64,000 bases of DNA from Andalucia godoyi (taxonomy: Eukaryota; Discoba; Jakobea; Jakobida; Andaluciidae). The stretch covers positions 131,549 to 195,548 of the forward strand of contig VRVR01000051.1 of NCBI GenBank assembly GCA_009859145.1, given 5' to 3'. A program made the translations under genes and the position numbers. Of the stretch, positions 8,029-18,300 are shown piece by piece (the first letter of the stretch is position 1; each line of letters begins with the position of its first letter). A model generated the notes under the pieces. That model had not been told where the DNA came from, did no database searches, and saw nothing but the letters and a program-made list of their open reading frames with translations.

Positions 8029-9249
8029 ATGCTGGTACCGATCCGATGTTGTGTGATTGCGGTTGTGGTGTTCGCGTTGTTTGCTCAACCCATGTTCACT
8101 TTTCAAATCGAGCCAATTATTTTGTTCCCGGGGCTCTCAGGTTCGCTGCTGGAGGCAAAGCTGTCGCATGTCGAAGGTGGACCTCATTGGATCTGTCAAA
8201 AGAACTCGGACTGGGAGCTGGTCTGGTTTAAAACAATTGAATTCATCGATATGCAACTTTTGGAATGCGCTGTTTTTGACATGTTTCTGACATGGAACTC
8301 GACCTCCAAAGAGTTTGAAGGCACGAAGGGTGTTGAAGTTCGCGGAAAGGACTTTGGCGGGATTGAAGGTGTGGCGCAATTTGGCCAAAACTCATATTTC
8401 GGACTCATGATCAACTATTTTGTGTCGAATTTCGGGTACGTCGCGGGAAAGAGCATCCGCGGTGCTCCCTATGACTGGCGCTGGACCGGTTTGGAATGCT
8501 CGACAAACGGAATTTACGCACAAGTGCAAAAGCTGGTGGAGGACACATACGAGATGAATTCCCAAACCAGGGTCAATTTGCTGGGACATTCAATGGGTGG
8601 ACCTTGGCTGCACTACTTTTTGCAAAATTTCGTGACGCAAGATTGGAAGGACAAGTACATTTCGCGGTTCTGGGGGCTTGCGGGCGCCTGGCTGGGTGCG
8701 CCCTACGCTTCTTTTTCTCTTGCTTCAGGACCACCAACGGGTTTCCGCGGATCAAGCATCGTCAACGACTGGCTTGTTGGAATGCCGTCTGTCAACTGGA
8801 TGGTACCGAGACCGCCGTTCTTTGACATTAATGCGGTTCCAATTGCCCAGACTCCCGAAGGCACGTTTACGATGAATCAGTTCGCGCAACGCTATTGGCC
8901 ACAGAATTCCTTCGAGATTTATGAGAATTACAACGCCATTCAAGCATTTGCAAAGGTTAACGGACCTGGAGTGGACGTCGCCTGTGTGCACGGATACGGT
9001 ATTCCGACGCCTTCGGTCGCAAAGTACAATGTTACGGTCATCAAGCCCGGCGTGCAACCGTTTGATTTCGTGTACGTGGATGGTGATGGAGTTGTCCCCG
9101 AGACCACGCTGGACTGGTGCAATACATGGACGACCACAAACCACGGCCACGAGGTGCTTGTCCTTCCGTACTTCAATGCTACGCATGACGACATTGTGCG
9201 GATGCCCGTGATTTGGGAGCTCATCTCGTCCTACGTCGTCAAAAAGTAG
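8029..9249 (+). CDS. Secreted LCAT/PLA2G15-family lipid acyltransferase or phospholipase
   Basis: The frame is open from 7819, but ATG 8029 gives a classic signal peptide (MLVPIRCCVIAVVVFALFAQ) directly before the mature family start 'PIILFPGLSGSLLEAK', so I choose it (406 residues). The catalytic triad is visible: Ser in GHSMGG (about residue 187), Asp in YVDGDGVVP (about 351) and His in NATHDD (about 385). 'GAPYDWR' is the oxyanion/active-site region of LCAT-like enzymes. The family moves or hydrolyses phospholipid acyl chains in secretory, lysosomal or extracellular compartments (family knowledge). It lacks the N-terminal membrane anchor and extension of PDAT enzymes, so a lysosomal or secreted PLA2G15-type role fits better (inference). 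Confidence 0.87.
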   Translation: MLVPIRCCVIAVVVFALFAQPMFTFQIEPIILFPGLSGSLLEAKLSHVEGGPHWICQKNSDWELVWFKTIEFIDMQLLECAVFDMFLTWNSTSKEFEGTKGVEVRGKDFGGIEGVAQFGQNSYFGLMINYFVSNFGYVAGKSIRGAPYDWRWTGLECSTNGIYAQVQKLVEDTYEMNSQTRVNLLGHSMGGPWLHYFLQNFVTQDWKDKYISRFWGLAGAWLGAPYASFSLASGPPTGFRGSSIVNDWLVGMPSVNWMVPRPPFFDINAVPIAQTPEGTFTMNQFAQRYWPQNSFEIYENYNAIQAFAKVNGPGVDVACVHGYGIPTPSVAKYNVTVIKPGVQPFDFVYVDGDGVVPETTLDWCNTWTTTNHGHEVLVLPYFNATHDDIVRMPVIWELISSYVVKK

Positions 9250-9375
9250 TGAAGGTTCAACGTCGACATTAATCATATTTAAAATTAATTAAAAAAGATA
9301 TTAAAAAAAAAAAAGATAAAAAGAAAACCTGAATGGAGAAAAAAGAACCCCCTTTACATACACGCAGTCGACGAG

Positions 9376-10443
9376 TTACTGCGATTGCGCCACTCCAACA
9401 AGAGCGCCAAAGTCGACAAACTCTCCTTCGGAGACGTCTTGCATGACCCATCTTCCTGATGCGTCGTAAAACCCACTGATGCTCATGCCGTTCTTGAGCA
9501 TGAATGTGCCGCCCTTCGTCGGGAATGGTTGTCCATGGAACTTGCCGATCGTAGGAAGCTCCACATACGGCTGCTTCTCATCTGCAAACGGATCAACAGA
9601 ATTCCATTTGCTCCACGTGATTGTGGCTCGATCCTGCGCATAGATGTATTCTCCCTTGCCGTCCTTGCAGCCCTTCGCGAACTTTCCGCGGTACACATCT
9701 CCATTTGCATAGTAGTAGATACCGATTCCATGAAGCTCATCGTCAGCAAAAGTGCCTTCGTAACGTGAACCATCCTTGTACCACAAAATGCCATGTCCAT
9801 GCTTCTTCCCGTTCTTGTATCTACCAAGATACTTTGACTGCACCTCCTTGAACACATACAAGCCACGACCATCCATCTTGACCACTCCAGTTTCTTCATC
9901 ATGCTGCACTTCGCCGCAGAAAAGATCTCCACCGACATACAGCGCTCGCCGATCCTTCACTCGGGGGTTGTCTGACCAAACTCCGAGGTTGACAATTCTC
10001 TGAATATCCCACTCTTTGAGAGTCTGGCCTTCAACCGCGAGCTGTGCTTTAACAAACTCCGCAGTAAAGTCGCGAGTATCCGGGGCCTCTGGGTTGTCCT
10101 CAGGCGCCTCGTACTCTGGCAATTTGAAGGAGCCATAAGCATCGAGGACCGCGAGCTCCTTCTCTTTCAGGCAAAAAGCATCCCGGCCTTTCTTCTTCAT
10201 TATGAGATCCACAAGGTTTGTCTCGACCGGTGCATTCCGAACAGCCCAAGAAATCAGAACATCGCCGTTTCGAGGGTTCTTCACAGAGATGACAGATGGG
10301 TCTTTTTTGATTAGCGCATACAATGCAGAATACCTTTTCTCTGTTGCCAATTGCCACGCTGCAGGAAGATCCGCTTCTTCATTGTACTCCTCCTCTGCAA
10401 CCGCTACTGGTTCCACATTTTCCTCAGGCGCAGGATCCGACAT
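9376..10443 (-). CDS. MORN-repeat protein with ankyrin-like N-terminus
   Basis: 355 residues from ATG 10443 to TAA. The acidic N-terminus is followed by a helical stretch (about 28-75) that looks like one or two degenerate ankyrin units. At least three MORN repeats run at about 205-275 (YLGRYKNGKKHGHGILWY, YEGTFADDELHGIGIYYY, YRGKFAKGCKDGKGEYIY). MORN proteins act as membrane-associated or axonemal scaffolds, and many sit in radial spokes or basal bodies (family knowledge). No enzymatic domain is visible. A flagellar role is plausible but unproven. Confidence 0.8.
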   Translation of the reverse strand: MSDPAPEENVEPVAVAEEEYNEEADLPAAWQLATEKRYSALYALIKKDPSVISVKNPRNGDVLISWAVRNAPVETNLVDLIMKKKGRDAFCLKEKELAVLDAYGSFKLPEYEAPEDNPEAPDTRDFTAEFVKAQLAVEGQTLKEWDIQRIVNLGVWSDNPRVKDRRALYVGGDLFCGEVQHDEETGVVKMDGRGLYVFKEVQSKYLGRYKNGKKHGHGILWYKDGSRYEGTFADDELHGIGIYYYANGDVYRGKFAKGCKDGKGEYIYAQDRATITWSKWNSVDPFADEKQPYVELPTIGKFHGQPFPTKGGTFMLKNGMSISGFYDASGRWVMQDVSEGEFVDFGALVGVAQSQ

Positions 10444-10691
10444 TCTATCTTCAGATGGAATCTTTCGTGGGAACGCTCCACTGTTTTTAATTAATCAATA
10501 TTGAAAGTAATCCTAGAACTGCTGAATATTTTTGGGAAAGAAGAAAACATGTGAAAACGGGACTGGGAGAATGGATCCTGCAGAGAAAACGGTTGACTGT
10601 TTTGTGTATGAAACATCAAACAACATCATACCGGACGTTTGCTTATCTAACCCTACGGAGACGCGATGTGTTCCTACCGTAGTCAAGTCCA

Positions 10692-11016
10692 GAATTTCTT
10701 TCACCATTTTCTTTCTTCTTTCCATGTTTTTCTGTGTGTCTTTTATCGAACACTGAAGCACCTTTCATCAAGGACAAAGCATCGCATGGTTCCAAAGACG
10801 GGTCTTCCCGACAAACTCAATCCGGCCATGCCCGAAGATGCCGAGAACCAAGGAACCCGTTGATTCTCTCTCGTCGGAGGCGGAGAGCAAGAAGAAGCAG
10901 TGATGACCCTTTGATGCAGAGCAATCTGCATTGAAGAGTTGGTGCTCGCCCAAACTGGATCTGTCTTCGGTGACAGCTTATCCGATGTTCAATGATGATT
11001 CATGCTTTGGCAGCGG
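10692..11016 (+). repeat. Dispersed repeat family B, copy 1
   Basis: About 320 bases align by eye with 43811-44147 in the same orientation: a T/C-rich lead, a TTTTAT..TCGAAC block, CACCTTTCATCA, an ATG followed by a basic coding-like stretch, a GGCGGAGAGCAAGAAGAAG block, AAACTGGATCT..CTTCGGTGACAGCT, and a TGATTCATG end. One frame here still reads PDKLNPAMPEDAENQ before a 2-base deletion shifts it. It also carries an 18-20 base insertion relative to copy 2. I do not recognise the source. Confidence 0.7.
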
Positions 11017-11608
11017 GCAAAATAAATCTGTCCCCCGTTTGGCCTTTTAAATTACAATGGCAGTTGTAACTACGCTGTTACGTGTTTGGACCCAGCACTG
11101 TGGAGAATGTCGAGTGCTGCAACTTGCGTCGTCGTCATCATCAGTGCCGGCGCCATCCTTTTAACTTCCTCCCGTGACAGAGGGTCGAGGGAAAAGGAAA
11201 AGGGAAAAGGGAGGACGGCGATTCTTGTCGGTGGTGTGGCTATTTTCCGAAGGATTTACTGGAGTCTTGCATGACAGTTTGGGGTCGTCGGGACGGCACA
11301 GAAGGACAGAGTATGGTACAATTTGTAAAGAACATTGGCACGCAGTCAAAAAACAACAACAACATGATGATGATGAAATGAGCGGGTAGCCGAGCGAAAA
11401 TGCAGCCCCGAGCACTCGCGGGTTTAGGATTTCTTTGGGTGGTGAAAATAAAGAACGAATACTAATAGCTGCAACCAGAGTTCGAGTACTGAGGGGAAAA
11501 GGACCTGCTTTCAAGCTGCAAAAAAAAAAAGAGACGCAAGAACCAAGAAAATACAAACACGAATAGAAAAAGCAAACGTGCAAAAGCGCGTCTAGCATGA
11601 AACAGAAG
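11017..11608. other. Intergenic, no gene seen
   Basis: Spans from repeat B to the stop of the Gln-rich gene. I see only short chance frames, a purine-rich stretch at 11180-11215 and A-runs. It probably contains the 3' untranslated region of the minus-strand gene. Confidence 0.4.
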
Positions 11609-12222
11609 CTAAGCATCCAGCTTCGGCTGAGGCATGAGCAGCGTGTTCAGACGCACGGGAATAGCAGGCATCTGGCTCATGACGCCACCCATTTGGCTCA
11701 TGCGAGTGAGAATTGCAGAGACATTTGATCGAAACTGCACCATCAACTCAAAATTGTCTTCCAGACGGGAATTGCACAGATTATCACGAATAGATGCAAT
11801 AATTCGGATGTTTTCTTGCATGCAGCGCTGAATAGACCTTTCCAGTTCTTCTCGCTTCGTATTGGCGGCGGATGAGGTGTCATTTCCTGCACTGGCCATG
11901 ATGGCGGCAATACCCTGGCCCATCTGCGAGGCCTGTGGATTCGACGCATTCGCACCAATGACGGACTGTGATCCGGTATTTGACTGAGGAGCCTGAGATG
12001 GCATGAGTTGCATCCAAGAGGGATTGCTGGCCGCATTTTGAGTATTCATTACGGATGCCACATTTCCGCCGCCACTGGGTGATTGATTGGGATTCGACAA
12101 AAACGACATTGCTTGCGGCGTCGCTCCAGACGGACCATTGAGCGCTGCGTTCAAGCTCATCCCGTTCATACCAGGAAATCCGGCAGCACCGCCCGCACCT
12201 TGCATGAACATGCCTTGTGGAG

Positions 12223-12257
<35 letters not shown>

Positions 12258-13747
12258 ATTTGTGCTTGAGCAGCGTTGAACGCAGCGCTAGCGGTAATCA
12301 TTCCGTGCAATGCAAGACCAGAGTTCGTCATCCCTTGTCCTTGGTTTCCGGATGCCTGGGGGTTCTGGGGTTGTCCGCTCGGAGACTGGGCGACACCATT
12401 CTGGTTATTATTCTGCATAAGCAGCTGTTGCTGATGCGAGAATAAATGAGCGCCGATATTTGATGCAGATTGGGAAGGAGCAGGCGAAAGCGTCTTTTCA
12501 TCATCTTGCATTCCGGCATTCGCTTGCCGTCCACCTTGCTGACCAGCGCTCGACAATGCAGTCGCAGATGAAAACGGACTTCCAGACATTGATGACACAT
12601 AATCGTCAACAAGTTTGTGCACAACCTCTCTGATCGATCTGTTCTTCACCATTGCTGCAATTTTTGCGTAATGGACAGCCTTGTTCTGCCCGCTGACAAA
12701 CGGATGCTGCCTAATGGCTTCCTTCAGCCTAGCAATATCATCAGCGCCCCAACTTGCATCAATTTGCAAAAATGAGGTATCGTTGAACTCGGTCCTGGCC
12801 TCGCCATTTTGCAGTCTCTGCAAAATCATCTTTGAATTTGCATCTGTCAACGAAAGAAAGCTAGCTTGCGACTGTGTCTGTTGAGGCATAAACGATGTGC
12901 TTTGGGAAGACCCGGAAGGAGAAATAGAAGACTGCTGCTGCAACGCTTGCTGCTGCTGTTGTTGTTGTTGCTGTTGAGCATTCATTGAGTTCTGAAAGGG
13001 CATTCGTCCTTTCACCAACGCCGCCGCTGCCGCTGCGGCGACATTTGGATTCGTCTGTCCAAGAAACTGCCCAGCTGGACTCTGCGTCTGCCCTTGACCC
13101 TGCGTCAGCGGCTGCGGTTGAGCAAAAGAACTTTGTGCATTCAACCCTACATTCATGCCACCTTGCTGTTGCAGCAAACTGAGCGCAGCCATCGGATTCG
13201 AATTCATCATCTGCAGAAACAAAGGATTGTTCATAACACTTGCGTTGGATGCTGCATTTGCGTTCGGTCCATTGGTCGCATTTCCAGTGGAGTTCGGATT
13301 CGCATTCGCACCAGAAGCGTTCCTCTGTGCTGCAGCCTGCTGGAGTGAAAACTGTTGCAACATTGCAAATTGCTGCGGCGTAATTCCACCAGACCCCATT
13401 CCATTTGCTGCCGCAGAAGACGTAGCCGCCGCATTCGAAGACGGCGAAGGAGTCGCCTTTGGGCCATTTTCTGGTTTATTCGACTGAGCCTCAAGCTGAT
13501 TTCATCATCATCACGCACACATGCAGAGAGAAGACATTGGTAAGTCAACAAAACATAAAGTAGAAGAGAAAGCCGCCGTGGAAGAACAGAAAGAGGTGAA
13601 TAAAAGCAACCATACCTGTCTGATAAGAAGTATTTGTTGTTGATAGATGCGTTCGCGTTGCTGAAGCAAGTTTTGGAACGCATGGAGCGATGATCCAGAG
13701 CCACTTCCAGCTGGAGGCTGAGGATTCTGTGAGCCTCTGTTGTCCAT
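11609..13747 (-). CDS. Gln/Asn/Ser-rich nuclear protein with SANT-like helix domain (two exons)
   Basis: Exon 1 is 13616-13747 (44 codons from ATG 13747) and exon 2 is 11609-13495, joined in phase 0 to give 672 residues. The N-terminus is a short coiled segment (LLQQRERIYQQQILLIRQ). Long Gln, Asn and Met-rich low-complexity tracts follow. At about residues 290-345 there is a folded island (SWGADDIARLKEAIRQHPF... AKIAAMVKNRSIREVV) with the spacing of a Myb/SANT helix-turn-helix. A C-terminal helix (about 590-625) is predicted to be coiled. The composition is typical of transcription co-activator or chromatin subunits (inference). I could not assign a named family. Confidence 0.7.
12224..12256. 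repeat. CTG/CAG repeat coding poly-Gln
   Basis: Eleven consecutive CTG units on the plus strand code a Gln run in the minus-strand SANT-like gene. A second, CAA-interrupted run lies at 12949-12975. Confidence 0.9.
13496..13615 (-). other. Spliceosomal intron (120 nt) in the Gln-rich gene
   Basis: On the minus strand, the donor is CAG|GTATGG and the acceptor AAATCAG|CTTGAG. Removal joins two frames in phase 0. Unspliced, an in-frame TGA lies just before the acceptor. Confidence 0.85.
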
Positions 13748-14794
13748 CTTGTGAAAGTCAACAATTAAAACGAAAAGAAAAGAAAAGAAAGAACGAATAA
13801 AATAAATAAATAAATAAATGAATGGATGAATGGATGAATGGATGAATAAACAATACAAATAACAAAAAAGTGTAGCCTGAAAAGAAAGAAGAAGAGGGGA
13901 AAAAAGAAAGAGCAAAGAGTCAAATGCAGATCGCACCAGAGGCGAGAAAAGACCTGGAGTAAGAACGAAAAGGTTGATCAAAGGATCAGAAGAAGCATAA
14001 GAGGAAAGAAGAAGAAGAAAGCCAAAAAAATAAGAGAAAAATAAGGTCGAATATCGAGCATCGCCGATCGAGGCGGAAGCAAAAAAATACAAAGGAGAAT
14101 AATAATAATTATAATAAAAAAATGCTCTCTGGACGGGGAGAGGGGTGGGGGATGGGGGGGCGCCCTTCTTGGGGGGAAATCGGGCAGCGGACCGTCGATC
14201 TACAGCCTTTTCTTTTTTTGGAGGGTCGGCTTCCACTTGTCTGAATGCGAATTGCAGGATGTTTTTGCCGCTCGCGAGACGACCTGTTTTGGATAGTCTT
14301 GATCACAGGGTTTTTTTAATTCCCTTCTTTCCTTTTTTCTTTTACGACGGGGAATCCCAGTTCTCTCTCTCGACATGGGCGGTTTGCAGCGCCACAAGCT
14401 TCTCACTCTCACTCTCACTTTGTGTCTGGCGTTGAGATCGCGGATTGGCAAACCGCATCTCGCGGGGCTTTCATTCGCCCCCCGTCTCCGCGCGCCCATC
14501 GGCAGTTTTTGACATGAAGCAGCAACAACAACAACAACAATAATAATAATAACAATAAAAATAACAACAACAATAATAATAAATTAATAAACACATATTT
14601 ACAGTGTCCAGAATGTGTGCAGAAGACTGTGGCCGTTGACCAATTAATTGGTGCGTGCTGTTCTGGCAGTCATCGTTCAAACCTTATCATCACACACACC
14701 CTCATCATCGCCAGCGCAAAGAAATGGACGGACAGACGTTTACATCATAAAAGCAACCCCAGGGTTACAAAAGAACTCCACCAGAAGAATCAGA
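13748..14794. other. Intergenic, no gene seen
   Basis: Includes the purine-rich leader of the Gln-rich gene (13760-13900), a G-run at 14152-14160, and AAT/CAA microsatellite sequence at 14520-14590. No convincing coding frame on either strand. Confidence 0.4.
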
Positions 14795-15136
14795 CTAAGT
14801 TCGAAGGTTTCTCGGATCTGCAAAATCTGCATCTGCAGAGGCTTGCTTAAAGGAAATATCCTCGTCTTGGCGCTGCTTTCGTTCCGTAGCAATGCGCTGC
14901 TCGGCTTTCTGCGCTGCAAGCTCTCGCTGCTCCTTCGTCGGGGTGGCAGCTGAGGCACTTTCAGCACCACCTCCGGAGCTGCCTCCGCTGGATCGACGGC
15001 GATTCGGGAGCATGCGGCCTTTAATGGCGTCAATCATCCTTGCGAAAATGTGTGCGATGTCTTCTCGAATTGCTTTGCCAAAGCATCTCTCTAATTCATT
15101 TCGGGGGGCAAGTGCTTTCCCCAATATGCGGACCAT
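14795..15136 (-). CDS. Small basic protein of unknown function
   Basis: 113 residues from ATG 15136 to TAG. The first 42 residues (LERCFGKAIREDIAHIFARMIDAIKGR) would form an amphipathic helix pair. A Ser/Gly linker follows, then a charged helix (PTKEQRELAAQKAEQRIATERKQRQ). Composition is protein-like and the gene sits between two same-strand genes with its own leader. I recognise no family. A missing upstream exon is possible. Confidence 0.5.
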   Translation of the reverse strand: MVRILGKALAPRNELERCFGKAIREDIAHIFARMIDAIKGRMLPNRRRSSGGSSGGGAESASAATPTKEQRELAAQKAEQRIATERKQRQDEDISFKQASADADFADPRNLRT

Positions 15137-15390
15137 ATATTGTTTTGTTGCTGCTCTTCGTTTGTTTTATTTTGTATGCTTGTTTGGTTTGTGCGAGAGG
15201 TTCTGTTCCATTGAACTGTCTTGTGCTGGAAAATTTTCTCTGTTCAAGCAGATTTTTGACGCACGGTGTGCCTTTCCTGACGAGCAAAGTCGAATGTCTC
15301 ACACAAGACAACTTGGTTTTCTTTTTCAATTCTTTTTTTTTTACATTTCGTAGAGGCACATAAAGAATGAGATAATAATTTACGGACTGA

Positions 15391-18300
15391 CTACATAAAC
15401 ATTCCCACGGCAACGCGAACCAGGATGCATACGGGCTCAAGAACGAAGAGCTGCTGTCCAAAGGTGGCCAAGCTGCAAAGATACCAGGCGAACTGCTCGT
15501 CTTTGTTCATCCGCACATAGTACAGTAAAATAATGTGGATGCAGAAGACTTGCAGCAGTATCGCAAGGAAATATACAAAAATCACACTCGAGGGTGGAAA
15601 ATAGAATTGGGATCCCGCATTCTGCTGTGGAGCGGATCGATTAAAGGTGTACCAGAAAGCACTCTCGTGGCGCGCGAGAGCCAACAAACATTCCGCAGTC
15701 AACCGAGGCCGACGCTTCCACACGATGACATAAATTAAAATCGCAGAAATCAGAACCAACAGAGCGACGCACATAACGACGATTTCGATGCTGCACGAGG
15801 CTTGCAGCAACCAAAACACGACGAACAAGGACAGCAAACAGGCTGCAAAGAGGATAATGAGCAAATTTGAATACGAAACAGGACCGCGCACTACTCTCCC
15901 CGCAGCTATCAATTCCATTTGACTTTCGTACCAACGCAATCGAGCTCCCGACATCTCCAAACTCCGAAAATCGGGCAGCGATCCACTATCACAAGTTTCA
16001 TCCAGCTTTGGGGCAACATCCACGCCACTGTCATCTTCCGAAGCAACCGACCAGGCGTCACCACCGAGTCGATGCAGCCGATCCAGTGAAACACTCCTTT
16101 TTCGATCGATCCGAAGCGGAAGACCCGGCTTGCTTTGGATTTCTACGAGATCCAATGTCGAATCCCGCACTCCGAACGCAATTTCAGTCGGGTCGTTCAC
16201 GCTCCGTCCAGAACCCGAGCCAGCAACTGGGCTTGTATCAATGCTGCTGCTTCCCACAATCTTCAGAGCGGATGACGGATTCGTCTTCACTTGGACTCGT
16301 GCGGCGACCACCAAGGACGCACTTTCTACACGATCACCAACAACCGGCAACTGGTCGATTGACGCACCAGGAAGCGTTGCAACAGAGAAAGGGAACGGCG
16401 AAGCACGCACCAACTGAGATGAGGAACACACTGAAAGCACGTTCGTTGAAGGCGGCACGGGAAGCACCTGCGAAACCCGTTCATTCTGGATGCCCACGGA
16501 CGAATGGCCGGTACTCATGAAAGGGGGTTGAGCAGTTGACAGCAGTTCGTTCGCGTCAACCCCAACATCCGTTGGCGCCTTCTGCGAAGCATCCGCGCAA
16601 CCAGAGTGGTTCTGTTGGAAAGCAGGCATGTTCGTTGTCGTTGTCACCGAGGTGTTAGCAGCGCTGTAAGAAGTTTCCCGTCGCCGAACGGCATCCCGAG
16701 CAATACGTCCGAACAAGAAAGAAAGGAAAAACACAACTGGTTCTGCAATCAGCGCGCACATCGCCGTTATCGCAATCTTGACCCACAAGGGAGACTGCGC
16801 ACTTGGATGGAAAAATGCATTCAGCGCCAGTGCGCAAAACACGAAACACATCAGCAGCATGACTCGCTGAGGTCGAGTGATTCCAGACTCGCCATCCCCC
16901 CATCGAAGACCAAACAGAGGATGGGTCTGTCGAAATACAGAAACAACATTCATTCGGAAAATCATCCATTTTTCAGCCAGGGACGGCTTCGCATCCCCCT
17001 TCGATTCGGCTATCCCAGAGAAATACTCGACACCAAACACAGTCAAGTCCTCCGTCGTCGAGCTGAAACCAGCAGCCGACGTTTCCGAGGCTGATGATGA
17101 AGACATGCCGGGAGATTCTTGACGGCGGACCGCATTTGCTTGGCCAAGTTGCACGCTCTGATGCGCTTTCTGATCATGACAACATACATGCAAGCGGAAA
17201 CTGTCGGCATTGAGCTCTGGCACCGCCGCTGCAGCCTTGAATTGGCCCGGTTCATACGGAGTGATGCTGGTTGGAAGTGCTTTTCGACCGGCCCTCCTGG
17301 CTTGTCTGCGATCCAATGCATATCCCCAAGCCATCAAGAGCCAGCCGCAGAGCAGTAAACTCAATATCACATAAAAGACATACGAATGCAATAGATCACC
17401 CTCGGTATACATTCCAGTATCTGCAATATCCACAGGGGAGATTTCAACAAAATCTGCAGGGGAAACTTGAAAGTCGATGGTTGCAAACGACGTCAAATGG
17501 GTCGTGGAGCACAGAACACCATACGCAACACCAAATGGATCTCGCACGATTGTAGAGACTACTCCCGAAACTGAGTAGTTCCCGTTCGTCACGTCAAAGT
17601 ACGCACACTTTGGTGTGGAAGTGTTCTCCTGCAGCCTGCTGATGTTCTGAATCAACGGCAAGAATATTTCAACAGGCCTGGCGAGATCCTTCACGACACA
17701 CTCCGTGCCCGACTGGTCATAAAATTCAACAGAAAACTGGTGCGAAAGGGCAGTCTCGTTTTGCGCGAGGCAATTCGAGAATGGATTCCTTTTCCAATAA
17801 ATAACACTGCTGGACAAAACGTTGGCATGCTGACACGGATTCATACCAACTGGAATAACCGCATATGGACGACGATCCCGACAAGCAAAAGAGTCGCCGC
17901 TGACATCAAATCGCTGTCCTCCAATTTCGGTCTGGCTATGCACTTGTATTCGAAAGAAAAAAGCTCCGGTATCCGTTTCTAAAGGAATTTCGCCAGAGGA
18001 CAGAGTTGCAGCTGCAGACGTTGCCAACTGGCGCACCAAGTCCTCAGTAAAAGCAGCACCCGCTCGCAGTGCCGCATCTGTCCGGTTTCGCCCTTGGTGA
18101 GAAGCGACAAGCTTCAAAGCGGAAGACTCGCCCAAACCCTTGGACACAACGAAAGATGACAGTGCAGTAGTGAACTGCGCAAACATCGACGAATCCAGTC
18201 CAGTGATTACCAGAGTCTTGGCTACTTTAGAAAGAATGCTTTCCATCACACACAATCCAACATCATCTATGAACAACGGATTATTGGCCACGGCTAGCAG

